A DNA stretch of 64,000 nucleotides, from positions 77,001 to 141,000 of the forward strand of contig CAMXCT020006582.1 of the NCBI GenBank assembly GCA_947184155.2, read 5' to 3'. The stretch comes from Cladocopium goreaui. Lineage: Eukaryota; Sar; Dinophyceae; Suessiales; Symbiodiniaceae. The notes under the pieces were generated by a model. The model was not told the origin of the DNA and searched no databases. It saw only the letters and a list, made by a program, of their open reading frames with translations. A program made the position numbers and the translations under genes. Shown in pieces: positions 48,701-56,982 of this stretch; the stretch's first letter is position 1, and each line of letters starts with the position of its first letter.

Positions 48701-51318
48701 TTGTTGATTCTTGTTGAACAACATTTTAGGCTATTTTGGGAGAGGTTCGGCAATCAAAATGACAGGGGGATGGAAGTAGATACCTCTGTTCTTGACATAT
48801 ATAAAAGTTGGTGATGGGTGAGGGATCTGCACGCCCTATTGTCTTAGTAGGACAACTGGATAACTGTATGTTCAATGAGGGAGAGGAGAAAAAAAAACAG
48901 TACTATAGGGGCATTGAGCAACAAAATCGGGGAGTGAACCGTGAACCACTGCCTTTCCAATGGGGCCTCTCCTCTTACCGAAAAAATGATTTAAAGCCCG
49001 TAGATTCGTAGATGTTTCAAGGACGTTCAAGGGTTTTTTGTCCCCTCTCACCCTGTTAGCCATACTTTGGATCATCCCAACCCGCAGCAGTGTGAACTCG
49101 CCTGGGAGGAGATCTGTGATGAGATAGAGAGATCCTTGGGGCAAGTTCTGGCTTGGAATCATGATGAATCATGGCAAGTATCATTAAGTACCATCAAAAT
49201 TGATGCTTGGTGAGTATGATTGGATAGCTTGATGATGCTTGATGTCTGTATGAATAACACCATGATCTTGAGATGTCTTGAGCGTGGTCCCTTTCACTTC
49301 AATGGCTGGATCATCTGGCATCAGCATCTATCAGCTTCGAATGATGCACAGGTTCCAAGGTGATATCAATGGATTGATTTTCAAGGATTTTCAAGGGGGG
49401 AACCTACCAGAAACCGTGGATGTTACCTGATGTTACCATGATATAGGGTGTTCCTGGACTCTGCACATTCTCCCATCTCTGAGATGATACTGATGGATTT
49501 GGTATGCGAATCCCGCACCAAAAATCCGGGTATGGCTGGCCAGCTTGCCATACCCGTCAAATGCCACCAGCAGCTCGCTGCGCTGTCAAGCCAAGCTTCT
49601 GGAATCTGCGTAGTACTCAAACAATCTGAGGACTGCAGGATGGTCCTTAGGGTACCCAGTTTCCATCACCCAGCAGTCCCTGCAGTCCCAGTTTCCGGCT
49701 GCCCCAGTGGCAAGGACACCGTTTGGGAGGGCCGGACAGCACCAGCCGAGTTGCCAGACTCTTCAGCTTATCGATCTCTTCCATGATAAGTTTCAAGGGG
49801 TATCCCCCGCTCAGCGCTTTCCTTGGAATGGCGTCGTGTCACAAATGATGAAGTAGTTGGGTGCAAGCTGCTTGGCTTGGAAGATAGATATATCGATATA
49901 TATATATATGTGTGTGTGTGTGTATTTATGTACTAATATATATATAGAGGGAGAGAGAGAGTTTAACAATGTTTAACAATACATTGAATACATTTAAATA
50001 CAGAAGAATGTAGATATTCCGACCCTTGATCTTGAGGGCTAATTGATCTAATTGGCTGATTTGTGCTCCTTGGCTCCCCATTTAGCAGGGATGCAAAACC
50101 ATTCTGGGCTCCCTAGCTCCCAAGCCTGCTGGGATGCAAACACGGCCGCGAAATCCATGGAAATCCCCCTATAGATGGAGGCTTTTGATGGGGAAACCAG
50201 AGGGTAACTGGGGTGCCTGATGATATCCCATGTGCGAAGGGGTCATACCTACCATCCTTGTCCTCTCCAACCATCCTCCCCAAAACATCCCTCCACCCAC
50301 GAACATGACCCAAATCAAGTGAAGGGGATTAATAATCAAAACTATAAAGGGGTGTAAGGGGTGTTACCAACAACAATAATCTTCTCAGTACCCATCTTCC
50401 CCTCTTGTAGATATGATTTAGCTATATTTATAAACAGTCATAATTTGGCACAACCCTGAGATGTTTGTCTTCGCGCCACGCTTCTGTTTGTCCACAATCT
50501 TCATGACCCTCATCGCCTTGGTCTGTCGACACTGCACTTTCCGCACCACGCCGAAGGAGCCCTTACCTGAGAGTTCCCCATGGCTTGACATGGGGCAACA
50601 GCTGTGGACAAGTGGTCATGTGACGCTTAGTGCTTCCCCTGAACCCGGAGAAAAATAAAAATAAAACAAAAATTGGCTGCTGATTTTGATGTTTCTGATC
50701 TGTTTCTTAGTTGGATTTGGATGATTTGGTCATCAGGTCAGGTTATGGATCATTCCAAGATCCACCCTGCCATCCACCCTTCATCCTCCGCCCTGCGCCA
50801 AGGAGCCCAATACCCCCAGGACGCGGTAGTGATCCTCGGGCCTCCCCTGGCGACGGCTGATGAACATCTCGCGACAGAAGGTCTGCGCGGCGTCTTCGTC
50901 GTCGGTTTTGGTCCTGACGCCGTCAGCTTCCCCTCGTTGGATGGGGAAAAAAACTTCCCCATGTGTTATCTGTCGAAGATCTATAAAGATCATTAAAGAT
51001 CTTTTTCAGCCCATTTGAAGTTGGTCTGTCGATTTCTGCGAATCAAAAATCAAAATGAAATGAAAGTTGCATTTTCATGCAATTTTGGGGTATAAACTAG
51101 TATAAACCCAATCGCCGCTCAGGTGGGAGAAATGCAATGGAGGCTTGAGACCGAGAGTTGCCCCAGGAAAATTCATCAATTTTCGCGAAGCAAAGGTCAA
51201 GACTTCCGCTGTTTTCCTCAGCGACTCATTCCCACCTCCCCTTCCCTCCAAGAGACCTACCGAAGAGCAGCTGCTGCGATTTCTTCCAGGCACTCAGGGA
51301 ACTTTCTACGGGCTTTTC
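33633..51318 (-). CDS. Calcium-dependent protein kinase (CDPK-like), about 20 exons
   Basis: Serine/threonine kinase domain followed by a J-domain-like linker and EF-hands, the layout of plant and alveolate CDPKs, in which calcium binding releases the autoinhibited kinase. Exons listed separately join in phase through the whole kinase domain. Landmarks in order: VLGKGSFGVV, VMKIVDK (ATP lysine), EEIDKLKSL (helix-C Glu), LYLITDLLPGGDLL, YCHAKGVMHKDLKLENIM, VVIDVGLAELF (DVG instead of DFG), GTLATMAPEVI, KCDVWSLG, then LLDMASQLPLAQL and EF-hands DKDGNGMLDRGE and DENGDGFVSRAE. Unusual: HKD for HRD, DVG for DFG, at least seven GC and one or two GA donors. A fourth EF-hand, the stop codon and the true N-terminus were not found. 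Confidence 0.82.
34104..34210. mobile_element. Family-1 MITE in a CDPK intron
   Basis: TACCATCTGGTTATGACTAA to TTAAATAACCAGAGGGTA. Intact inverted ends. Confidence 0.78.
34623..34701 (-). CDS. CDPK exon, EF-hand 2 (degenerate)
   Basis: AAVRLLRDGGGAVEFSRFVA and then ALVPSC, between GGACAG|GCC and CTGTT|GCTTGG (GC donor chosen by phase). The loop RDGGGAVEFSRF keeps the G and the E/F of an EF-hand but lacks the usual Asp residues, so it probably does not bind calcium. Confidence 0.7.
34811..34905. repeat. (AT)n and (TATC)n microsatellite
   Basis: Simple repeats within the intron between EF-hand 1 and 2 exons. Confidence 0.85.
35106..35163 (-). CDS. CDPK exon, second half of EF-hand 1
   Basis: Between CACCGAG|GTTGG and GAGCAA|GCCAG (GC donor). 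Reads LDRGELTEALTKAGLQPEQ. With the 35343 exon it completes the loop DKDGNGMLDRGE with Glu at position 12; only this joining gives a proper loop. Confidence 0.75.
35343..35391 (-). CDS. CDPK exon, first half of EF-hand 1
   Basis: 49 bp between TACCGAG|GCGAG and GGCAT|GTACC: ELTQLFESMDKDGNG. DKDGNG is the start of a canonical calcium loop; the intron splits it after the sixth residue. Confidence 0.8.
35552..35615 (-). CDS. CDPK exon, J-domain
   Basis: Between CTGAAAG|GCC and CGAGG|GTGAGG, 21 codons: AVLLDMASQLPLAQLRSSAT plus E. It resembles the autoinhibitory junction of alveolate CDPKs (ALLFMASKL...). A perfect GTAAGT at about 35493 shows a second possible donor downstream. Confidence 0.7.
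36409..36471 (-). CDS. CDPK exon, end of kinase domain to J-domain
   Basis: RALPQALLLKESKFSVLDKL plus I between CATAAG|CGC and TTGATA|GACGC. A GA donor is needed for phase 0. KFSVLDKLI-AVLLDMASQL is a natural junction. Confidence 0.5.
36544..41493. mobile_element. 4.95 kb inverted-repeat element made of ~1,025-bp tandem repeats
   Basis: Left end TACTGTGGCGGACCAGCACT and right end, reversed, TACAGTGGAGGACCAGCAGT, both followed by TAGAAT. TA at the extreme ends and 'CAGTGG' resemble Tc1/mariner-type termini. Inside, three full units start near 38077, 39102 and 40127, exactly 1,025 bp apart, and share tctaagtgcattc, ccataaatgcaca, ggtactgtaccatg and caactgcaa blocks. Degraded units fill 37.0-38.0 kb. 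No transposase frame. It lies in an intron of the CDPK. Confidence 0.8.
42376..42391 (-). CDS. Possible 16-bp CDPK microexon
   Basis: After GCACCAG it adds A + PPDEP before CCC|GTGGCATG. It would join ...EEPSR-PPDEP-RALPQALL at the end of the kinase domain (SRP motif) with correct phase on both sides. An alternative longer minus frame here starts at a MITE acceptor (42463) and reads KTLGILTIHELANASSAPD. Confidence 0.38.
42453..42556. mobile_element. Family-1 MITE
   Basis: TACCCTCTGGTAAACTAACA to GTTAGTTTACCAGAGGGTA. A minus-strand open frame continues from its TTTACCAG|AGGGTA end. Confidence 0.82.
42735..42841 (-). CDS. CDPK exon, kinase subdomains X-XI
   Basis: AYLERQKRGPDLARLRCGAA and then ADDLVKEMLAYEEPS between TTTTCAG|GCC and CTTCCAG|GTGCG. 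DLVKEML..EEPSR is the helix before the conserved R of subdomain XI. Confidence 0.82.
43479..43583 (-). CDS. CDPK exon, kinase subdomains IX-X
   Basis: 35 codons in phase 0 between TTTCTAG|ATGG and CTCAAG|GTGGG: MEPMQPMFRCEDDGSYYNYF and then YPFRPPLGESRSELK. Confidence 0.78.
44275..44355 (-). CDS. CDPK exon, kinase subdomain IX
   Basis: After ATCTCAG: AKCDVWSLGCCLYALLCTRP. DVWSLG holds the conserved Asp that stabilises the catalytic loop. The donor is not clear; GA cuts (CCA|GAGACG or ACG|GAGCC) keep phase 0. Confidence 0.82.
44596..44700. mobile_element. Family-1 MITE
   Basis: TACCCTCTGGTAAACGTTTA to GTTAAATTACCAGAGGGC. Confidence 0.8.
45677..45780. mobile_element. Family-1 MITE
   Basis: TACCCTCTGGTAAACAAACA to GTTAGTCTACCAGAGGGTA, 75 bp beyond the donor of exon 45855-45932. 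Confidence 0.82.
45855..45932 (-). CDS. CDPK exon, activation segment with APE
   Basis: 26 codons in phase 0 between CCCCCAG|GCC and TTCAAC|GTGCC: AESFKSADAAGTLATMAPEV and then IRGSFN. APE anchors the activation segment in the C-lobe. Confidence 0.85.
46196..46300. mobile_element. Family-1 MITE
   Basis: TACCCTCTGGTAATTTAACG to GTTAGTTTACCAGAGGGTA. Confidence 0.82.
46590..46662 (-). CDS. CDPK exon, DVG (DFG) motif
   Basis: After GCCTAAG, a G completes Met, then LCSIEPPEAVVIDVGLAELF and PPSE, ending CAGAG|GTGGG. Val replaces Phe of the DFG motif; the metal-binding Asp is kept, so activity is still possible. A 12-bp triplication (gggcatccccct) sits just upstream in the intron. Confidence 0.83.
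47237..47297 (-). CDS. CDPK exon, catalytic loop
   Basis: VAYCHAKGVMHKDLKLENI between GGAGCAG|GTGTC and AATATCAT|GCCAC. The donor must be GC: it joins AT + G to give LENIM-LCS. HKDLKLEN replaces HRDLKxxN, so the regulatory Arg is Lys. Confidence 0.86.
47548..47583 (-). CDS. CDPK exon, 36 bp
   Basis: WVAVVFRQACE with split codons at both ends, between CGCCAG|GTTGG and GCGAAG|GTCGTG. It supplies the helix before the catalytic loop: RQACEG-VAYCHAKG. Confidence 0.75.
47925..48085. mobile_element. Family-1 MITE, left end with internal repeats
   Basis: TACCCTCTGGTAAACG then ggctatagaaatagtg and three copies of cccatgaaaaatggtgattt. No clean right end before the exon at 48108. Confidence 0.55.
48108..48167 (-). 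CDS. CDPK exon, kinase subdomain V
   Basis: After TTCCAG|GT: GDLLEAVEKSYAERKQLPE, ending GGAAG|GCCGTT (GC donor; a GT donor three bases on also keeps phase). GGDLL follows the hinge. Confidence 0.8.
48239..48400. repeat. (AT)n microsatellite
   Basis: Interrupted TA repeats followed by a short cluster of 'tatggatcgg' repeats up to about 48510. Confidence 0.85.
49102..49134 (-). CDS. CDPK exon, 33 bp, kinase hinge
   Basis: SLYLITDLLP between CCCCAAG|GATC and CTCCCAG|GCGAG (GC donor). It joins DSR-SLYLITDLLPG-GDLL. Confidence 0.8.
49600..49645 (-). CDS. CDPK exon, kinase subdomain IV
   Basis: DHPAVLRLFEYYADS, after CCCTAAG|GACC and ending GATTCCA|GAAGC. The donor must be GA: it joins A + GA to give Arg and SLYLIT. 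Confidence 0.8.
49755..49809 (-). CDS. CDPK exon, helix C
   Basis: GGYPLKLIMEEIDKLKSL between GCTGAG|CGGG and AGTCTG|GCAAC (GC donor). Contains the helix-C Glu that pairs with the ATP lysine. Confidence 0.75.
50482..50566 (-). CDS. CDPK exon, glycine loop and ATP lysine
   Basis: KGSFGVVRKVQCRQTKAMRV and then MKIVDKQ between CTCTCAG|GTAAG and ACAGAA|GCGTG (GC donor). Joined to the previous exon it reads VLG-KGSFGVV, the GxGxxG loop. Confidence 0.84.
50807..50932 (-). CDS. CDPK exon, N-terminal extension and first kinase strand
   Basis: After CAACGAG: EADGVRTKTDDEDAAQTFCR and then EMFISRRQGRPEDHYRVLGV, ending TATTGG|GCTCC (GC donor). Confidence 0.75.
51261..51318 (-). CDS. Probable CDPK N-terminal exon
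   Basis: EKPVESSLSAWKKSQQLLF between CCCTGAG|GAAAA and CTTCG|GTAGG; its phase 1 end fits the next exon (G-EADGVR). A plus-strand frame over the same DNA is also open. Confidence 0.5.
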
Positions 51319-51529
51319 CTCAGGGAATCTTTCATAGGGGCCTGGTGAAAATTACCCAGTTGGATGGTTTACTCAGCAATTATTATACTTAACTTAATTT
51401 TTGATTTTTTCATGATGGTTTGATACTAAATATTACACCCAGTTGGGTGTAGTTCCTTGCAAGTGTGAGTCTCTTCTAAAATGGAAAACTTTGACCAACG
51501 AGCCCTGCGGAAAATGGCATCGCCCTCCC

Positions 51530-51570
51530 TGGAGTCACCAAATCATGCGCGTGCTGAAAAAGCTGGTCAC
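51530..51570 (-). CDS. Possible exon, strand uncertain
   Basis: Minus frame LFQHAHDLVTPGRAMPFSAG is open with acceptors CAG and donor TTG|GTGACT. The plus frame over 51490-51600 (HRPPWSHQIMRVLKKLVTNN) has better third-position GC. Unresolved. Confidence 0.3.
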
Positions 51571-51697
51571 CAACAATGTCATCTCAATGGATTCCACGGG
51601 TTTTTTCATGTTTTTTCCACAACAGTATGCACTGATATGCACCAAAACCATCACCAAAACCATCCAGTAACAACGCTTTCAGATCATCCAGTGACGT

Positions 51698-51761
51698 CAT
51701 TCCAATCATCTCGGTGTGCCGTTGTGGTTGCAATGGCTCCCTTTGCGCTGGCCGCCTTCTC
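51698..51761 (-). CDS. Exon, Ala/Thr-rich
   Basis: After CATCCGAG: EKAASAKGAIATTTAHR with GC-rich third positions. The donor is a GA (CACCGA|GATG) or a GT further on. Confidence 0.45.
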
Positions 51762-52578
51762 CTCGGATGGGAAACGCCAAGCCATTCAGCCAGTTTCCGA
51801 AGTTTGTTGGATGAAAAGACCAACAAGTTGTTGCTTAATTGAGACATCTGCACCAGAACAAACCGGAACCATTCCCCAGTTGTTTTGCTCAGTTTGTAGA
51901 ATCAAACTACATCAAAACTGGCAAAGTCATGCGAATTTCACGTCGATTTATATACATACCCTTTGGCAATCTAATCCGGCATTGGAACATGCCCCATTTA
52001 TAGATGATACGTCTGTGAATTGGTGGATTGGCAACCATCAAAAAATCATTTAAAAATCCGACGTTCCAAACAGCCATTTTGGTTTACCGGCGGGTTTACC
52101 CAACCAAAAGGCGTTTGCTTTAGCTACCTCCACAGCGCAATCCATCTTGACCAGAGCCATTCCGCCACTGGGTTCACGCTAGAGCCCTTATATAGAGGAT
52201 TTCCTGGTTTGTGTATGTGAGCATGTTTCCACTAACAGCATGGAATCGTTGTTAGCCCGCCATGGTCATGTTCGAGTCCCAGTAAATCTACCACCTCCCT
52301 CTTCCCAATTTTTGACAACGATTCATGATGATCCCCCTTCTAGTAACCACAAATATGCTTTTCAGGTCGCTCCAAACATGCACACATATGTGTAAAATAA
52401 CCACCTTCACCAAGACCTTTTTTTTTGCGAGGGTTTATCCACCATTCCCTCAACTGACATAGACAATCCCATAAACAGGGTCTGAATTTGGTCCCAAATG
52501 TCATTTGTTCATATGTTTTCACTGGAGTTGACCTGCCCCAATTCCATCAAATTCATTCAAATTCCATTCAAATGTCAC

Positions 52579-52809
52579 AATGTCCTCCATTTTCCTCCGA
52601 GCTTCTGGCGCTTTCCTCTCATGGACCGTCGCCGTCGCCTTTTTCTCCGCGCTCGGCTGCTTCTTCTCCGGCCGTGGGCTGCTGGCGGCGGTGGTGGCCG
52701 GTGAGGCCGGCGAGGCCGGTGAGGCGTTTGGCGTGCGCGGCGCGCGGACGTTGGGCGACGTCGGGGAGGACGTGGGGGTGGAGCTGGGCTTGGCCCAAGC
52801 TAAGTCTTC
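52579..52809 (-). CDS. Exon, Pro/Ser/Ala-rich disordered region
   Basis: 77 codons in phase 0 between GCTCAG|GAAG and GACATT|GTGACA. Pieces: EDLAWAKPSSTPTSSPTSPN, ASPASPASPATTAASSPRPE and EKKATATVHERKAPEARRKM. Third positions are nearly all C or G. Likely a flexible, phosphorylatable linker; perhaps part of the CDPK N-terminal extension. Confidence 0.7.
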
Positions 52810-53280
52810 CTGAGCAAGGACCCCTTGAGGGAATGGAAAATACTTGGGCCGTGGAGTTTGATGAGTTTGTTAACTAGTTAGTAAATGGATTTTAATTCGG
52901 ACAGAGTGGGTCAATAAGCCACTTACTAACCAGTTAGATAATCCCATGGCTATTGAAGTAGAGGTGCTAATGTGTCATTCATAAATGTGTGCAAGGTTTG
53001 GATTATAAGATGTGTTTTTGTTTTTTTGAGTGAGGTGTGTCCGAATTTTGCGGATTAGGAATCATTCTCACAGAAGCTGGGGGAGGTTCAAACCGTCCAT
53101 GAAACTCATCGCTCATGTATCCCACTTCTTTCATCCCAATGCCCTTGTCACCCATTGTCCCTCTCCAAAAATCTCTAGAAGCCTGTATACTACTACCTAC
53201 AAAATCATATTTATACATTCAACATTCCATAAAATTGATGAAAAATCCATGAAAGAGGCAATCTCAGTGTGGATTCCCAC

Positions 53281-53419
53281 CATTTCGCGCCAAGGTGCGG
53301 CCTTCGCCTCCCTACTTGGCCTCCGCGGCAGCGGTGCCGGCGCCTTTGCTTCGGGCACCTTGGCTTCACGCGCCTTCGCTTCGGGCGCTGGGGACATGGA
53401 TCGCTCGCCGGGGGCCTTC
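53281..53419 (-). CDS. Exon, Ala/Glu/Lys/Pro-rich repeat
   Basis: Between CTTCCAAG|GAAGG and CGAAATG|GTGGG. Reads KAPGERSMSPAPEAKAREAK and VPEAKAPAPLPRRPSREAK. Imperfect EAKxPEAK repeats; low complexity. Confidence 0.65.
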
Positions 53420-53756
53420 CTTGGAAGCTGAGGGGGATGGGATGGGATGGGTGTTTTTGTTGTGATTGGTCCATGGTTCAAGCGGTTTTTGACACTTCGA
53501 ACTTCGAACATGATCTGAACAAATATTGCGTTTCGACTTCACGGCTTGGATGGTTCAATTGTTTCAGATCCAGATACCCAACATTTTAGCCATGCTTCTC
53601 AACTGTATGTTTACCCCTGGCCCCTGGTTCGCTGAAAGTGTTGTTCATACCAGGCCATTTCTCACCAAGCATTTCTTGCAATCACCAGTGGGGGTTCTTG
53701 TAATCCACTGGGTGGATGGTCCCTCAAGAGTTGGATAGTTGGAGGGATCTTGGGGT

Positions 53757-53861
53757 TACCATCTGGTTATTTAACATAGCCATGGAAAATGGCCCATTTA
53801 TAGATGGTTTACCTATTGAAAATGGTGATTTTCCATGGCTATGTTAAATAACCAGAGGGTA
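53757..53861. mobile_element. Family-1 MITE
   Basis: TACCATCTGGTTATTTAACA to GTTAAATAACCAGAGGGTA, 40 bp beyond the donor of exon 53902-54030. Confidence 0.8.
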
Positions 53862-53901
53862 CAACATATCGTAACTTCTTCTCCCTAGGTTATAGCCATA
53901 C

Positions 53902-54030
53902 CCCCCCAGCGAAACCCTGGTGGGATCTTTGGGATCCCTTCCTTGTGGCCCCGCCAGGTTTCTTCTCGCGTTTCAGATCGTCACAGCCGCCAGAGGGATT
54001 GCGCAAGGTGCCATCTTCCCCCAAAGCTTC
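53902..54030 (-). CDS. Exon, Gly/Lys-rich disordered
   Basis: 43 codons between AACCCAG|GAAGC and GGGGGG|GTATGG: EALGEDGTLRNPSGGCDDLK and then REKKPGGATRKGSQRSHQGF. Confidence 0.6.
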
Positions 54031-54535
54031 CTGGGTTTGAGAAACTCCACCCCTTTCAATTGGCTTGGATCAAGACAAATACACTAAATACACTGACCCA
54101 ACTGAGCACTTCTTCGCGACTGGCAACCACTGAACATTTAATCGCCATCAAAAAAGGCGGTGAAATCATGTCTCTATTTTCTTGGGGACCCCTTCAATGT
54201 GTGGAGTCTTGCCCAAAAATGCCGTGGATGAAAAATATAGTAATTCTTGTGTGTCAGTTGTTCTCCCGCACTTAAGTACTATCTTGGCATGATCATCTTT
54301 CCATTCTTCAGCGTCTTCTTGGTTTTGCTGTGTAGATTCCCATAGTTTCGCCAAAGTGGGGATACAATTCGCCTTAAGCAAACCGCATATCATGTTCATA
54401 TATCCTGGTCACAGCTGTAGCCAAAATCTAGATCCCAGGCTATTTCATGGAACAATATTATTTTCCATATGGGGGGGGTACCCCTAAATCATTCATTTTT
54501 ATAGGACTTTCCATTATAAACCATCCATTTAATAA

Positions 54536-54692
54536 AATTTTCCATGAAAATAATAGGATGTCATAGGGTGTTCCATGAAAATAATAGGATTTCATAAGGT
54601 TTTCCATGAAAATAATAGGATTTCATAGGATTTTCCATGAAAATAATAGGATTTCATAGGATGTTCCATGAAAATCATAGGATTTCATAGGA
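54536..54692. repeat. Minisatellite of ~34 bp units
   Basis: Five units of 'ttccatgaaaataatagg' plus 'atttcataggatt', lying directly beside the exon at 54709. Confidence 0.85.
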
Positions 54693-54708
54693 TTCCCAAT
54701 TTTCTCCG

Positions 54709-54800
54709 CCGGGCGTCCGAGGCCAGTCGTGTCCATGGCAGGTCCACCGGTGTGCTCGGCACGGGCGGCGTCGGGCACGTCTGCCCTGCCCCGCGGCGGT
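54709..54800 (-). CDS. Exon, Pro-rich
   Basis: Minus frame GQTCPTPPVPSTPVDLPWTR and then LASDARRRKLG in a GC-rich island. Limits uncertain; a CAG acceptor at about 54797 and a GA donor are possible. Confidence 0.45.
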
Positions 54801-54908
54801 GCCCGGCCATGGGGGTTATATGGGGGGTTAATGGATGATTAATGGATGATTAATGGATGATTAACGGATTAGTCACCCATATATTAGGGATTAGTCACTA
54901 TATCATGG

Positions 54909-55260
54909 ATTATGGTAGGTACCTCCATTTTAGGATCCTGGAATTCCCATTGACTATATAATGGATTAATGGATTAGTCACCATATTTTTGATGGATAAT
55001 CGATTGAATAATGGATTATATATGGTGAATAGGCACTGTACCATATCAATGGGAATTCCAGGATCCTAAAATGGAGGTACTGTACCATATAGCCATATTT
55101 GGGGGGATATTCCCCTACATAGGCCTTACATAGGCCTTATATATGGTAGGTACCTCCATTTTAGGATCCTGGAATTCCCATTGACTATATAATGGGTTAA
55201 TGGATTAGTCACCATATTTTTGATGGATAATCGATTTAATAATGGATTAGTCAGTTGGGA
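54909..55260. repeat. Direct and inverted duplicates of a ~100-bp segment
   Basis: 'ggtaggtacctccattttag' + 'gatcctggaattcccattg' occurs at about 54913 and 55146 in direct orientation, and inverted at about 55040-55085. The direct copies share the following 'gattagtcaccatatttttg' too. Confidence 0.75.
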
Positions 55261-55310
55261 TTATTATTCCCATGGGTTATATGGGGGTTTAATGGGATTA
55301 GTCACTATAT

Positions 55311-55375
55311 CTGGTTGGTCACCTTATTCCCAACAGTATGGAAAAATAATCCAAATGTTCCAAACCACCAACCAG
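55311..55375. mobile_element. Family-3 inverted-repeat element, copy C (short)
   Basis: CTGGTTGGTCACC to CCAAACCACCAACCAG with ATAT duplicated on both sides. Confidence 0.7.
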
Positions 55376-55377
55376 AT

Positions 55378-55876
55378 ATAATGGATGAATGGATGATTTA
55401 TGGATGATTAATGGTGATTAATGGTGAGTAATGGATGATTAATGGATGATTAATGGATGATTAATGGATGATTAATGGTGATTAATGGATGATTAATGGA
55501 TGATTAATGGATGATTAATGGATGGTTAATGGATGGTTAATGGATGATTAATGGATGATTAATGGTGGTTAATGGATGGTTAATGGATGATTAATGGATG
55601 ATTAATGGTGATTAATGGTGATTAATGGATGATTAATGGATGATTAATGCTGATTAATGGATGATTAATGGATGATTAATGGATGATTAATGGTGATTAA
55701 TGGATGATTAATGGATGATGAATGGATGATTAATGGATGATTAATGGATGATTAATGGATGATTAATGGTGGTTAATGGATGATTAATGGATGATTAATG
55801 GATGATTAATGGTGATTAATGGTGATTAATGGATGATTAATGGATGATTAATGCTGATTAATGGATGATTAATGGC
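55378..55876. repeat. 11-bp tandem array (AATGGATGATT)n
   Basis: About 45 units of 11 bp with 8-bp (aatggtgatt) variants; a shorter run is at 54830-54865. No stable ORF. Confidence 0.92.
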
Positions 55877-55879
55877 GAT

Positions 55880-56247
55880 TACCCTCTGGTAATTTGTTAC
55901 ATAGCTATTGGTGCATAATGGTTAGAATCATCATGGGGTGCCTAATGGTTATCTGGTTCGTGGTATACCTACGGTAGGTAACCTACCCCTCTGAAAAATA
56001 TGAAAGTCAGTTGGGATGATGAAATTCCCAGCATATGGAAAATAAAAAAAGTTCCAAACCACCAAACAGTTATAATAATAATGGTTATAGTAATGGTTAT
56101 GATAATGGTAATTATAGTAATGGTTATAAGAATTGTTATAGTAATGGTAAACAAACACTTAGCTATTGAAAATGCCCATAGAAATAGTTGATTTACCCAT
56201 TAATAGCATGGTGATTTTCCATAGTCATGTTAGTTTACCAGAGGGTA
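55880..56247. mobile_element. Family-1 MITE carrying a nested family-3 element
   Basis: Left end TACCCTCTGGTAATTTGTTA, right end ATGTTAGTTTACCAGAGGGT plus A. Family-3 copy D (55953-56069, TTAT duplicated) and an (ATGGTTATAG)n patch lie between. Confidence 0.65.
55953..56069. mobile_element. Family-3 inverted-repeat element, copy D
   Basis: CTGGTTCGTGG to CCAAACCACCAAACAG, flanked by TTAT at 55949-55952 and 56070-56073. Confidence 0.7.
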
Positions 56248-56627
56248 AACATGGGTGCCTAATGGGCAATGGGGTAGAATCAGAAATCATGGGCATGGTG
56301 ATAATCATGTTTATACAATAAAGTGTAATAATAGTACTGGTTACTTGCCTATAACTAATGATGGGTGGTTGCTTAGTAAGTACTCATGCTCATAGTAATA
56401 GCAAATAAAATTTGGCACATAATGATGGATAGTAATGTCACGATTATAAGTAATGATAATTGAGGAAATACCCATACAATTTCCCATAAGCAAATGATGG
56501 GTAATGATGGATAGTAATGTTTAGTGATGCTAACTATTGCGCTGGACCTGGACTTGGAATTCCACACCTGTAGACGCTCAAGTTCTACTGTTCAACAAAA
56601 GATACCCATCAACGTGTTTAGCGCAGA

Positions 56628-56741
56628 ACCCTCTGGTAAATGAACATGGCAATTGACAATCCCCTATAAGAGGTGGTTTTAATGGGAAAATCATCTATAA
56701 ATTGAAGATTTTCCATTGCCACGTTTGATTCCCGGCGGGTA
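56628..56741. mobile_element. Family-2 MITE
   Basis: ACCCTCTGGTAAATGAACAT to TTGCCACGTTTGATTCCCGG then CGGGTA. It mixes family-1 and family-2 ends. Confidence 0.6.
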
Positions 56742-56840
56742 CCTTCCAAATGACTTTTTTTCGCTCACTGGGATGATATATAAATACCTCTATACATATA
56801 TATATATATACACATACAGATATATACATATGTATAGATA

Positions 56841-56946
56841 TACCCTCCGGTTATTTAACATAGCCATGGAAAATGGCCCATTTATAGATGGTTTACCGGT
56901 TAAAAATGGTGATTTCCATGGCTATGTTAGTCATAACCAGAGGGTA
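56841..56946. mobile_element. Family-1 MITE beside a small exon
   Basis: TACCCTCCGGTTATTTAACA to GTCATAACCAGAGGGTA; supplies the donor of exon 56938-56982. Confidence 0.78.
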
Positions 56947-56982
56947 TATGCAGCATATCCCAGCTGGCAACGTCCAGTTCCC
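56938..56982 (-). CDS. Possible small exon ending at a MITE donor
   Basis: ELDVASWDMLHIPS between TCTCCAG|GGGAA and CCCTCTG|GTTATG. The plus frame starting at the same MITE (RVYAAYPSWQRPVPLE) is also open, so strand is uncertain. Confidence 0.38.

Noticed and set aside
53269-53589. Plus-strand ORFs over GC-rich exons (e.g. 52580-52813 with Ala/Val/Gly runs)
   Set aside because: The opposite strand has better splice sites, exact codon lengths and C/G third positions; these are shadows.
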